Positions 1-9,024 of a stretch of 64,000 nt of DNA are shown here, piece after piece. Each line of letters opens with the position of its first letter. Positions within the stretch are counted from its first letter, which is position 1. The DNA comes from Owenweeksia hongkongensis DSM 17368 (GTDB lineage: Bacteria; Bacteroidota; Bacteroidia; Flavobacteriales; Schleiferiaceae), in the NCBI RefSeq assembly GCF_000236705.1, contig NC_016599.1, forward strand, positions 62,001 through 126,000, in the 5' to 3' direction. A model generated the notes under the pieces. It was not told the DNA's origin and did no database searches. It saw only the letters and a program-made list of their open reading frames with translations. A program made the position numbers and the translations under genes.

Positions 1-439
1 CTTCCTCCTTCTTGATGATTTTTGTAACCTCGCTTTTCAGCTCAATAGTTACATCGTTTCTTTTGGCTTCCGCAAAAAGACAGTTTATGATGGTTTGCGA
101 ATCATCGGTTGTTGGGAATATGCGTCCATCTTCTTCCACTTTAAGTTTTACTCCTCGCTTTTCAAACCATTCGCGAGTTTGCTGGGTACCAAATATTTCA
201 AAGGGCTTGCGAAGGCTTCTTCCTCCGCGCGGGTAGTGATTTATGAGCTGTGCTGCATAGTCACAATCATGCGTTACGTTGCAACGGCCCCCACCACTCA
301 CTTTTACTTTACTTAGTAGTTTATTGGTTTTTTCAAGCAATACTACTTTTTGCTTAGTACCCTTGGCAGCGTGTATGGCGGCAAAAAAACCAGCCGCACC
401 GCCTCCAATCACCACAATGTCATAATCTGTTTGCAACAT
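1..439 (-). CDS. HI0933-type NAD(P)/FAD-dependent oxidoreductase (partial, N-terminal part)
   Basis: The reverse strand reads open from an ATG at 439 to the window edge, giving about 146 residues with no stop. It opens with a dinucleotide-binding motif, DIVVIGGGAAGFFAA, followed by an acidic-ended strand (VVLLEK) and then SGGGRCNVTHD. That last motif is characteristic of the HI0933/BaiN flavoprotein family, which binds FAD and is annotated as a reductase of uncertain substrate. Full members are about 400 residues, so roughly the first third is here. The gene is transcribed leftwards, away from the small membrane protein at 631. The family is clear; the physiological substrate is not. Confidence 0.85.
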   Translation of the reverse strand, partial: MLQTDYDIVVIGGGAAGFFAAIHAAKGTKQKVVLLEKTNKLLSKVKVSGGGRCNVTHDCDYAAQLINHYPRGGRSLRKPFEIFGTQQTREWFEKRGVKLKVEEDGRIFPTTDDSQTIINCLFAEAKRNDVTIELKSEVTKIIKKEE

Positions 440-630
440 GCCGCGAAGGTAAGGCTTGGGGGTGATTGTTAATTGGATAATTGAGCAGGTATTGTAAGAC
501 GTCTTAAATTTCTAAGTTCACCGATTATAAGGTAAATTGTTGGAGGATTGAGAAATGGCCTTTCGCCTATGTGGGTTTACAAACAGGCAGATGGTTATAG
601 ATAGAATTTGTGATGGTTTAAAGATTGACA

Positions 631-1035
631 ATGTTTGGGTTATTTAAGAAAAAATGGTTTTGGATAGTATGGTTAGCCCTAGCCTTGACAGGGGGAGTAG
701 TTGGATACTTTGGGAGTGAGTACCAAAGCGAAAGAATAGAGAATGCTGAGTTAGTTGAATTACAAGATTATTACAATCCAGATAGACCGCGCATTCATGG
801 AATAAAGGACACAACTCTTGTTGATGAGTACATAAAATTTGAAAAGGACACCAATTATCCGAAAGCATTAAAATTCAGTAGCGAGACGATTCCTATTAAT
901 CAAAAGCTGTATGCCATTGACTGGACAAGTGACAGTCTTTTAGTTCTAATAGGCAGACAAAATTCAAACCCAACAGTGGCAGACCCTCGATGGACTGAGC
1001 TCTGGGTATGGAAAAATCATGTAAAGAAGAGATAA
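631..1035 (+). CDS. Hypothetical membrane-anchored protein, 134 aa
   Basis: I do not recognise this family. The ATG at 631 is preferred over an in-frame TTG two codons upstream. The N-terminus is positively charged (FKKK) and is followed by one hydrophobic segment at about residues 8-26, which suggests a single-pass anchor or uncleaved signal. The rest is a soluble domain of about 105 residues rich in charged and aromatic residues, ending in a WTELWVWKN stretch and a basic tail. There is no lipobox. It stands alone between two divergent intergenic gaps. Function is unknown, but the length and membrane anchor favour a real gene over a chance ORF. Confidence 0.6.
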   Translation: MFGLFKKKWFWIVWLALALTGGVVGYFGSEYQSERIENAELVELQDYYNPDRPRIHGIKDTTLVDEYIKFEKDTNYPKALKFSSETIPINQKLYAIDWTSDSLLVLIGRQNSNPTVADPRWTELWVWKNHVKKR

Positions 1036-1119
1036 AATACACTCAGCTAACACCTCAGCGAAATAATATTTAAGTCATTTTAAAATCTGTATTTTTAAAA
1101 CAGCCAAAAACCAACCGCT

Positions 1120-2982
1120 GTGTATTTCAAACTTAACCACCGTATTATTTTCATCTTTTTATTCTCGGGAATGTCTACTGCTTTTGCTCAGGCAGATGAT
1201 ATTTTGGCGAAAGCCACCACCTGCTATGTAGAAAAGCAAACAGATTGTAAATCGGTCTTGAATGAGGCCATGAGAGTAGCGAAGTCTGAAATGAGCGATA
1301 GTGCTTACTTATCCTGGATTGGCAAAAACGCGCAAAATCTAGCAAACAAGGGAATGTTTGTACCAGCAAAAATACTGGCCCACCAGAGGTATAGGGAGTT
1401 TCAGAAAGGACAGGATAGTGCTAAAATTGGAAAAGCACTTTTGAGGTTAGGTGCTTATCATTTGTATTCTGGAGAGTTGGACTCTTCGCTTTTTTATCAC
1501 CAAAAATCATTGGAGTGGTATACGCTGCTTCAAGATTCCATAAGAATAGGATTCGGGTATATTAATGTTGGTCTGTCATTCAAAGAGCTTGGTATATACC
1601 CGGAGGCTTTTGACAGCTACACCAAGGCATTGAAGCTGTATCAAACTTTAGGTGAGGAAGGATATGAGGCAAGGGTTTATAGCGAACTGGCCTCACTTTC
1701 GGCTATGACCGGGGAAGTAGATAAGGCCATTAGCTACAACAAAAAGGCAGCGGACTTTTACAATGACAATGAGGATCAACATACCTATGCCTATATCCTT
1801 ACCAATCTGGCTAATGACTTGATTTATACTTTGAGGGAAGATACTGCTGAAGCATTGTTGAAGACAGCAATTTCAATTTTTGATGAAGAACAGGACAATA
1901 ATTTACTGATGAACGCTGAGGCGCAATTAGGTCGGGTGAAATATCATCAAGGGCAATACGATTCGGCCATTACGCTTTTTGAAAGGTCAAATAGTAGAGC
2001 AATGGAGGGATCTTTTCTGGCACAACAGGCCTACAATGCGGAGTTTCTTTCTACGTGCTATAGCGAGTTAAAAAACTATAATAAGGCTATTGAATATGCC
2101 CGAAAATCTTATGAATACAATCAGCAGATAGGCTACAATGAGGAGTATGGTCATTCTTTGATGGCATTGTATGAGGTTTACAAAAGAGACGAGCAACCTG
2201 ATTCTGCGATTAAGTATTTGGAGTTGTACCATGCAGTAAAAGACAGCCTTTTTGGTATGGCTAGTGCTAATCAACTGAATGAGCTCAAGGTAAAATATGA
2301 AACCGAGCTAAAGGAAGAGCGACTTAATGCTCAGCAGGCGGATATTGACTTATTGAAAACTAAGTCGGCAAATCAGCGTATACGAACCATTGCCCTTGGG
2401 GTGGGTATATTTTTGGTTTTGATTATTGCTATTATGATCCTTAAAAGTCAAAACACAAAAATAGAGCACCATCGAAGTATTGCTGAAAAAAAGGAGGAAC
2501 TACATAAAGTAGAAATGGACAGGCAATCAGCACAGCAGGAGCAGCTGCTGATAAAGCTGGAAAACAAAAAGCGGGAGCTTACCAATCAGGCTTTGCTGAT
2601 AGCTGAGAAAAATGAAATGCTGCGTTCATTTAAAGAGCAACTAGAAGAAATTTCTGAAAAGGCAGAAGAAAATACGGCCATGAATGGACTGGTTCGTAAA
2701 ATACAGCGAGCAGAAACTAAGACTGAGGATTGGGATAAGTTTATGCATATATTTGAAGATGTACACCCTGCATTTATCAAAATTATGCAAACCAAGTTTG
2801 GAAACCTTACGGCAAATGATATCCGACTTTCTGCTTTGATGCGAATGAATTTTTCGAGTAAAGAGATGGCCAATATCCTTCACATTTCTGCTGATGGCTT
2901 GAAAAAGGCGCGATACAGATTGCGTAAAAAGCTGGGGCTTCCGTCAGATGAAAACCTACAAGAATACATTGTAAAGCTGTAA
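1120..2982 (+). CDS. TPR-repeat membrane regulator with C-terminal HTH
   Basis: This 620-aa protein has a signal peptide (cleavage near TAFA-Q), an array of tetratricopeptide repeats over roughly residues 60-400, one transmembrane helix at about 421-442, a coiled coil (about 445-530) and a C-terminal helix-turn-helix at about 566-614 (LTANDIRLSALMRMNFSSKE ... KKARYRLRKKL). This layout is common in Bacteroidota: a periplasmic TPR sensor joined through the membrane to a LuxR-like DNA-binding domain. The start is a GTG; it gives a complete signal peptide and no upstream ATG serves. The gene ends about 110 bp before the CDC-like lipoprotein. It may regulate that neighbour, but this rests on position only. 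Confidence 0.8.
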   Translation: MYFKLNHRIIFIFLFSGMSTAFAQADDILAKATTCYVEKQTDCKSVLNEAMRVAKSEMSDSAYLSWIGKNAQNLANKGMFVPAKILAHQRYREFQKGQDSAKIGKALLRLGAYHLYSGELDSSLFYHQKSLEWYTLLQDSIRIGFGYINVGLSFKELGIYPEAFDSYTKALKLYQTLGEEGYEARVYSELASLSAMTGEVDKAISYNKKAADFYNDNEDQHTYAYILTNLANDLIYTLREDTAEALLKTAISIFDEEQDNNLLMNAEAQLGRVKYHQGQYDSAITLFERSNSRAMEGSFLAQQAYNAEFLSTCYSELKNYNKAIEYARKSYEYNQQIGYNEEYGHSLMALYEVYKRDEQPDSAIKYLELYHAVKDSLFGMASANQLNELKVKYETELKEERLNAQQADIDLLKTKSANQRIRTIALGVGIFLVLIIAIMILKSQNTKIEHHRSIAEKKEELHKVEMDRQSAQQEQLLIKLENKKRELTNQALLIAEKNEMLRSFKEQLEEISEKAEENTAMNGLVRKIQRAETKTEDWDKFMHIFEDVHPAFIKIMQTKFGNLTANDIRLSALMRMNFSSKEMANILHISADGLKKARYRLRKKLGLPSDENLQEYIVKL

Positions 2983-3093
2983 TACCTGAATTCAGGTATT
3001 ATTGGGGCTGTCCACCTTTTGTCCACCCTGTTTTTTTGGTGTTGAAGCGATATGGGGCAACCTTTATGCTATAAACCAAAATACCCGTTTGCC

Positions 3094-4920
3094 ATGCTAA
3101 AAAGATTATTAGTAGCCACATTTTGTGCTCTGCTCATTGTGATGAGCTGTAAAAAGGACAAAGACGACCCCATGAAGCAAAATTCGGCTTCTGAAACTTT
3201 TGAAAGTGTAATAGAAGAAGGAGGAACATTTACGCCAGTTCAAAAATCTACAATAGTAGTAGATTCATCCAGTAGTGAAAAAACAGAGGATGGCCAGCGC
3301 TGGAGATGCACTACCACAACCTATGATGCCAAAGATGGCGCTGGTGGTGATGGCGGTTTTCCGATGTTTAATCCCAATGCCAACGTGATTTATCCTGGTA
3401 GCCTTTTGCAGGGAAGTTCTTTGCGCAAAGCCACACCAGATGTAATAGCTGTCGATAGAGCAGGTGGAACAATTTCGTACGACATTATTGATGGAAATGA
3501 CCAATCTTCCTTTACCGTAGATGAGGTGAAAAAGAGTTCCATTACCGATGCGATGAACGCGATTATTGGGCAATCATCAGGTGTTATTCCTGCTAACTTC
3601 AATTTTACTTATAAGAATATTCAAAGTCGTCAGCAGTTTGCTTTAGCTGTGCAGGCTGATTATGAAAATGCCTTTTTGGAGCTGGAAGGCTACCTAAATC
3701 TCAATACTGATAAATCGTATTCTTCCTACCTAGTTCAACTTAATCAAAGCTACTACACCATGAGCTTTGACATCCCCACGAGCAAGGATCAGCTTTTTGC
3801 TGAAAATGTAACTCCTGAAGATTTAGCGAAATATGTAGGTCCAGGAAATCCGGCAACTTATGTTTCGGATGTTACCTACGGACGCACCTATTATATGTTG
3901 ATTGAATCTACCGCTTCATCTTTTGATTTGGAGGCGGGTATCAGAGGTTCATTCAGTGCCATAGCCAGTAGTGGTGGCGGAAGTGTAGATGCCAGCTATC
4001 TGAGTACTCTCAGCAACTTAAAAATACAGGTATTTGCCTACGGTGGTGAAGCTTCGGCTACTTTAAGAACAGTGGTTGACGCGAGTACTTTGGACAGTTT
4101 GGTGAATAAACTGGCCAGTGCGGGAGATATCCGCAGTGGAAAGCCAGTGAGCTATGTGGTGCGAAGTGTTCATGATAACAGAGTTGTAGCTGTGCAGCTT
4201 GCCAATCAATATGATGTGACCAACTGTGTGCCTATAGGCAGCGGAAACACGCCACCAGCAGCCACTTCACATTGGGAAGGTATTGTGGAAGATTTTGGAG
4301 CCATAGGGGCAGCTGTAAACATGCGCTACAATAGGATTGCCCTTTTTAACAAAGCCGGAAACCGCTATTTGGTGAGTGAAGATAATAACACACTAACAGG
4401 TCCTTATGAGTTGAGCGATTTAGGAGACGGGCAGATTGATTTAACCTCAGTAGGAGCTGGTGGTGTACATAGAACACCTACCGTTACTGGAGGGGTTTAT
4501 TTTTTCAATCTTAATGGAAACGCTTTTCAGGAAATGGCCGGGGCTACAAGTTTTAGTAACACTTCAGTAAAAAATATAGGTTCATTTCACGGAGGAGGAT
4601 GTCCATTCAATGCGCAGGGAATCTCAGGGATGGCCTCCATTAATGTGGTGTCTTATAATTCGCATGGGGTTGTGGTAATTAATAAAGAAGGAGATGAGTA
4701 TTCTATTTATAATACCCAAAGCAAACAATGGCAGGCAGCCCATACCATTGCAGGTTCGGGGCTGGAGGTAAATGGAAATAAGGCACCATTTACTGCTTTT
4801 GGTGCAGCTTGCTATATGCGAATAGGCACGATTGACTACACGGTTTTCTTTAATAAACAAGGAACGCAGTATAGCCTGTGGGAGAAAGTGGATGGATTTT
4901 CACCAGCGTATGACCTTTAA
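3094..4920 (+). CDS. Cholesterol-dependent-cytolysin-like (thiol-activated cytolysin family) lipoprotein with propeller-like C-terminus
   Basis: The ATG at 3094 gives 608 aa starting with a lipoprotein signal ending at Cys19; an in-frame ATG 14 codons earlier adds a non-signal tail and is less likely. Residues about 60-378 carry thiol-activated cytolysin landmarks: NVIYPGSLLQG (97-107), TYGRTYYMLIEST (261-273), IQVFAYGGEA (311-320) and a SYVVRSVHDNRVVA segment where CDCs pass from domain 3 to domains 2/4. Such proteins oligomerise into large beta-barrel pores. The domain-4 undecapeptide is absent. Instead residues 400-608 hold four similar units about 55 aa apart (FNKAGNRY, FNLNGNAF, INKEGDEY, FNKQGTQY), like a four-bladed hemopexin-type propeller. 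The protein is presumably exported and lipid-anchored. Target membrane is unknown. Confidence 0.75.
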   Translation: MLKRLLVATFCALLIVMSCKKDKDDPMKQNSASETFESVIEEGGTFTPVQKSTIVVDSSSSEKTEDGQRWRCTTTTYDAKDGAGGDGGFPMFNPNANVIYPGSLLQGSSLRKATPDVIAVDRAGGTISYDIIDGNDQSSFTVDEVKKSSITDAMNAIIGQSSGVIPANFNFTYKNIQSRQQFALAVQADYENAFLELEGYLNLNTDKSYSSYLVQLNQSYYTMSFDIPTSKDQLFAENVTPEDLAKYVGPGNPATYVSDVTYGRTYYMLIESTASSFDLEAGIRGSFSAIASSGGGSVDASYLSTLSNLKIQVFAYGGEASATLRTVVDASTLDSLVNKLASAGDIRSGKPVSYVVRSVHDNRVVAVQLANQYDVTNCVPIGSGNTPPAATSHWEGIVEDFGAIGAAVNMRYNRIALFNKAGNRYLVSEDNNTLTGPYELSDLGDGQIDLTSVGAGGVHRTPTVTGGVYFFNLNGNAFQEMAGATSFSNTSVKNIGSFHGGGCPFNAQGISGMASINVVSYNSHGVVVINKEGDEYSIYNTQSKQWQAAHTIAGSGLEVNGNKAPFTAFGAACYMRIGTIDYTVFFNKQGTQYSLWEKVDGFSPAYDL

Positions 4921-4931
4921 AATTTGAAATC

Positions 4932-6476
4932 ATGAAAAAGATTACCATAGTATTTTGTCTTGTTATTATGCACTTTAGCCTCCTTTCACAGGAAGGGGAG
5001 CTTGATATTTCATTTAATGGAAATGGAAAATTTATACATGAAGATAAGAGCTCGGATGAACAGATTTTTGGAGTAGCGCTGCAAGGTGATGGAAAGATCC
5101 TGATAGTAGGACCATCAGGAAATTCAGGAAAGAGTGAAACCTACATTTTCCGGTTGGATAATAATGGTAACCCAGATCCAAAGTTTGGAAGTCAAGGCCA
5201 GGTAATAACGGATTTTGGAACAGACTATACCTATGGAGCGGCTGTTGCTGCTCAGGGAGACGGGAAAATTCTTATTGCCGGATATGCTGAAGAAGGTGAT
5301 GATAATGGTGTGGGTTTACAGCGGCTTATGACTGACGGGACGCCTGATTATAGTTTTGGTGACAGTAGTATAGTGTTCTTTCCCATGGATGGATTTTCAC
5401 ATAATTTCAATTATGTGGGAGTTCAGGCTAATGGAAAAATAATTGTTGGTGGTCGTTATTCAGATGGTGGAAATAGGCCGGTTTTATTGAGGTTTCAAAG
5501 TAATGGCATGCCTGACTATAATTTCGGAGACTCGGCAGTGGCAGTAATTATCAATCCAACGAGCACCATTTATGCATACAAATATGTGATGAAACCCACA
5601 GGTGAGATTGTTGGGGTTGGAGAAACGTATGTCAACAGCCAGCAGACTTTTGCTCTGGTACAATTTACTACCAATGGCCAACCCGATGTTAGTTTTGGTA
5701 GTAATGGCGTGTTGATTATAAACTTTACCGAAAAGGCCTCTGCAAGAGGAGTGGCGGTGCAAGCTGATGGTAAGATAGTAGCGGTTGGCTACGTGGAAGA
5801 TGGAAATAGCCACGACAATTTCGCTTTGGCTCGGGTATTTCCCGATGGCACCCTTGATCAGAATTTTGGCGTAAATGGTAAGACATCTGCTGCTTTGCTT
5901 AATGATGATGCTGATGCCAGCGCTGTAGCTATTTTGGGTGATGGAAAAATAATTGTAGCCGGCACCGTAGATGGGATTTGGAATCGTGACTTTGCGGTAG
6001 CTCGGTTTAGCTCTACAGGAAAACTCGATAAGTCATTTAGCCTGGATGGCTATTCCACAAAAAATATGGGCACCGGTAATGATTATGTGCATAACGCAGT
6101 ATTACAACCCAACGGCAGGTTGGTAGTAGTTGGCTCAAGCTATAATACTTATAATAGTGGTAGCAGTAGTTCTAGTTATGATTTTGCAGCAGCTCGGTTT
6201 CTTGCTGGAGAAAATACTTTTTCAGAATTTGAAAATGACTTGACAGAAATTTCAGTTTACCCTAATCCGGCAAGTAGCGTCCTGAATATTGAAATGGAAG
6301 ACCAATTTGGGGATTACGAACTTGAACTAGTTGATGTAACCGGAAAAATCTGCAATCAAATGTCTTTAATAGGCTCCGGAACGATGGAGGTGAGCACTTT
6401 AAATTCAGGGCTTTACATACTGAGGGTTTATAAGAATGGTATTCCGAGAGGAAGTAGGAAGGTGATGGTGGAATAG
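4932..6476 (+). CDS. Delta-60 repeat protein with T9SS type A sorting domain
   Basis: This 514-aa secreted protein starts with a signal peptide (cleavage near SLLSQ) and consists of at least seven repeats of about 55 residues with the delta-60 signature (for example PDGTLDQNFGVNGK, and VQADGKIVAVG). Delta-60 repeats are predicted to build a beta-propeller-like domain. The last 75 residues (from VYPNPASS, with a central LVDVTGK and ending GLYILRVYKNG...KVMVE) are a type IX secretion type A C-terminal signal. The protein is therefore predicted to be exported across the outer membrane and attached to the cell surface. It lies 11 bp after the CDC-like gene, so the two may be co-transcribed. Confidence 0.85.
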   Translation: MKKITIVFCLVIMHFSLLSQEGELDISFNGNGKFIHEDKSSDEQIFGVALQGDGKILIVGPSGNSGKSETYIFRLDNNGNPDPKFGSQGQVITDFGTDYTYGAAVAAQGDGKILIAGYAEEGDDNGVGLQRLMTDGTPDYSFGDSSIVFFPMDGFSHNFNYVGVQANGKIIVGGRYSDGGNRPVLLRFQSNGMPDYNFGDSAVAVIINPTSTIYAYKYVMKPTGEIVGVGETYVNSQQTFALVQFTTNGQPDVSFGSNGVLIINFTEKASARGVAVQADGKIVAVGYVEDGNSHDNFALARVFPDGTLDQNFGVNGKTSAALLNDDADASAVAILGDGKIIVAGTVDGIWNRDFAVARFSSTGKLDKSFSLDGYSTKNMGTGNDYVHNAVLQPNGRLVVVGSSYNTYNSGSSSSSYDFAAARFLAGENTFSEFENDLTEISVYPNPASSVLNIEMEDQFGDYELELVDVTGKICNQMSLIGSGTMEVSTLNSGLYILRVYKNGIPRGSRKVMVE

Positions 6477-6489
6477 TTGTTTTAGGAAA

Positions 6490-6590
6490 AAAGTCCACCC
6501 TCACCCTTCGGGCACTCCCGCCAGCGGGAGATACGTTGAGCATGTCCTCCGCTGGCGGAGGTGCTGAGGAACGAAGCGGAGGTGGACTTT
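6490..6590. repeat. 101-bp palindromic element (family A)
   Basis: Perfect 10-bp ends (AAAGTCCACC at 6490 and its complement ending at 6590) enclose two GC-rich hairpins, one around CTCCCGCCAGCGGGAG and one around CCTCCGCTGGCGGAGG. The left half, read in reverse complement, is nearly identical to a stretch inside the dehydrogenase gene at 51904-51942. The element lies between convergent genes, the delta-60 protein and the copper ATPase, where it could also act as a bidirectional terminator. It looks like a small mobile palindromic repeat (REP/MITE-like); no ORF of its own is credible. Confidence 0.8.
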
Positions 6591-6615
6591 CAAAGAAAGA
6601 AATTGATACTAGTAA

Positions 6616-8823
6616 CTATTCAATAGACAATCGTTTCAACCTCAAACTATTCAGCACCACACTCACGGAGCTAAACGCCATTGCGGCTCCGGCAATCATA
6701 GGGTTTAGCAAGAATCCAGTGAATGGGTACAGAATACCAGCTGCGATAGGAATGCCGATGAGGTTATAAATAAAGGCCCAAAATAGGTTCTGGCGGATAC
6801 CTTTCACCGTGTTAGATGAAAGCTTTAAAGCTTTAGGGATTGAGTTCAGATCGGAAGTGATGAGGGTAATAGTAGCCACGTCCATTGCAATATCTGAGCC
6901 CTTCCCCATTGCTATGCTGACATCAGCTTCGGCCAATGCGTGGCTGTCATTGATGCCATCGCCTACCATGGCCACGGTTTTGCCTTCGGCTTGTAGCTTT
7001 TTCAGGAGGTTGGCTTTGTCAGCAGGTAATGTTTCGGCTTTATAATTTTTAATTCCTACCTGTTGGGCAACGGCTTTGGCAGTATGCTCATTATCTCCGG
7101 TGAGCATATAAACTTCCACATTTTGATCCTGAAGTTTACGAATGGCTTCCGCTGAGGTAGGTTTGATTTTATCGGCTATTGCCAAAACAGAGAGTAGTTC
7201 ATTTCCCTTAGCAAAGTAAATTACCGTGTAGGCTTTTTGTTGCCATTCTTCGGCCTTAGTGGCAAAATCTCCGGAAAGGGAAATTCCATGCTCATCCATC
7301 AGCTTTCGGTTTCCCAAAAAGTAAGTTTCGTCATTAGCACTAGCTTTTACACCTTGTCCAGTAAGGCTTTCAAAACTTGAAATGGCGGGATTTTTTTCAA
7401 CTTTTTCTTTCAAAGAATTGGTAACGGCTTGAGCCAAAGGATGCTCAGACTGTGATTCTATGGCGAAAAGTATTTCCTGATTTTGCAGGTTTTCATCCTT
7501 CCAAATTTGCTCTACTACTTCGGGTTTTCCTTCGGTGATAGTTCCGGTTTTATCCAAAAGGATGGCGTCAACTTTATGAGCAAGCTCAAGTCCACGAGCA
7601 TCCTTTATCAGAATATTGTTTTCGGCTCCTTTGCCCACACCCACCATAATAGCGGTAGGAGTGGCCAGTCCTAAAGCACAGGGGCAGGCAATTACTAAAA
7701 CCGAAACGGTAGTAAGCAGTGCATGCGTAAAAGCATCATCGCCACCCCAAATCATCCACACCGTAAAAGTGGCGATGGCAATAAGAATTACTGTTGGAAC
7801 AAATATCCCGGCAATTTTATCGGCCAACTTTTGCACGGGGGCTTTACTTCCCTGAGCTTCACGAACAGTTTTTATGATTTGTGCCAGCAGGGTGTCGTTG
7901 CCCACTTTGGTGGCTTCAAATCTAAAGGCACCTTTTTGGTTTATCGTTCCGGCAAATACTTCATCACCGGATTTCTTTTTTACGGCAAGTGGCTCACCAC
8001 TTATCATACTTTCATCTACAAAAGAATTACCAACGGTAACTTTTCCGTCAAGTGGGATTTTCTCACCAGGGCGAACCATTACGATTTGTCCTTTTTGAAC
8101 ATCACCTACCGGCATTTCTATTTCCTTTTCATCCACTATCACTTTCACCATTTTGGGTTGTAGCCCCATCAATTTTTTAAGTGCGGTGGTGGTATTGCTC
8201 TTGGCTTTTTCCTCCATCCATTTTCCTAAAGAAATAAAGGCGATAATCACGGCAGCGGCTTCATAATATACGTGCGCAGCAAAGCCACGGCTTTCAAAAA
8301 ACTCAGGATAAATAGTGTTGAAAGCACTGAAGGCAAAGGCAATTCCGGTGCTCAAGGCAACCAGTGTGTCCATGTTGGTGCTGCCTTTTAGCGCAAGCTT
8401 CCAACTGTTTTTAAAGAAGTGCGCCCCAAAGTAAAATAGCACAGGAATGGTGAGTACCATTGAAATCCAAGGTGCGTAAGGCATGTCAGGGAAAAACATT
8501 CCAATCACAAAAACGGGAAGGGCAAAAATGCTGGAACCGATAAATCTTCGCTTTACTTTTTTGTATTCCTCCTGCTGCATTTTTTCTTGCTCAGCGTAAG
8601 GATCCTCACTTTCGATGATGAGGTTGTAACCTATGCTTTGGATTGCACTCTGAAGCTCAGAAGTGGATACTTTGTCCGAATCATATTCCGCGAAAGCGGT
8701 AGAATTAGCAAAGTTTACCCCGGCATCTTTTACACCATCTGTAGATTTGAGCATGGTTTCTACGCTCACCGCGCAGGAGGCGCAGCTCATTCCGGTTACG
8801 GGGAAAGTTTCTTTAACTAACAT
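6616..8823 (-). CDS. copA: Copper-translocating P1B-type ATPase
   Basis: 735 aa. One N-terminal heavy-metal-associated domain carries the metal-binding GMSCASC (about residues 12-18). Eight membrane helices, the [11 protein letters not shown] membrane metal site, the DKTGTITEG phosphorylation site, SEHPLA in the nucleotide-binding domain and GDGIND in the hinge are all present. The seventh helix has a YN pair and the eighth MAFSS followed by NSLRL, the signature of the Cu(I)-exporting P1B-1 group. It therefore pumps Cu+ out of the cytoplasm. It is a stand-alone gene here; no CopZ or CueR-like regulator is adjacent. The start at 8823 leads directly into the HMA domain. Confidence 0.93.
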   Translation of the reverse strand: MLVKETFPVTGMSCASCAVSVETMLKSTDGVKDAGVNFANSTAFAEYDSDKVSTSELQSAIQSIGYNLIIESEDPYAEQEKMQQEEYKKVKRRFIGSSIFALPVFVIGMFFPDMPYAPWISMVLTIPVLFYFGAHFFKNSWKLALKGSTNMDTLVALSTGIAFAFSAFNTIYPEFFESRGFAAHVYYEAAAVIIAFISLGKWMEEKAKSNTTTALKKLMGLQPKMVKVIVDEKEIEMPVGDVQKGQIVMVRPGEKIPLDGKVTVGNSFVDESMISGEPLAVKKKSGDEVFAGTINQKGAFRFEATKVGNDTLLAQIIKTVREAQGSKAPVQKLADKIAGIFVPTVILIAIATFTVWMIWGGDDAFTHALLTTVSVLVIACPCALGLATPTAIMVGVGKGAENNILIKDARGLELAHKVDAILLDKTGTITEGKPEVVEQIWKDENLQNQEILFAIESQSEHPLAQAVTNSLKEKVEKNPAISSFESLTGQGVKASANDETYFLGNRKLMDEHGISLSGDFATKAEEWQQKAYTVIYFAKGNELLSVLAIADKIKPTSAEAIRKLQDQNVEVYMLTGDNEHTAKAVAQQVGIKNYKAETLPADKANLLKKLQAEGKTVAMVGDGINDSHALAEADVSIAMGKGSDIAMDVATITLITSDLNSIPKALKLSSNTVKGIRQNLFWAFIYNLIGIPIAAGILYPFTGFLLNPMIAGAAMAFSSVSVVLNSLRLKRLSIE

Positions 8824-9024
8824 TTTCTTGTCTTTTTATTAAGTGCTTCTCCTTTTGAAATAGAAGAGTGAAAACTTAAGGCTAAAACCTTTTGGCTTGT
8901 AGCTTTTCAACGATTCAAAGTTCTAAAAAGCTCCTGGTAATTAATTACACATCTATGGAGAAGATTTATAGCATTTTGACATTTTCATAATGTAGGATGC
9001 TAGATGAAACTTATCTTCACGCCC

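Noticed and set aside
495..506. 12-bp perfect palindrome TAAGACGTCTTA between the divergent first two genes.
   Set aside because: Too short to claim as an operator in AT-rich intergenic DNA without further copies.
3094..4920. The protein was considered as a classical cholesterol-binding cytolysin.
   Set aside because: The undecapeptide and domain-4 signature are missing, so cholesterol binding cannot be assumed.
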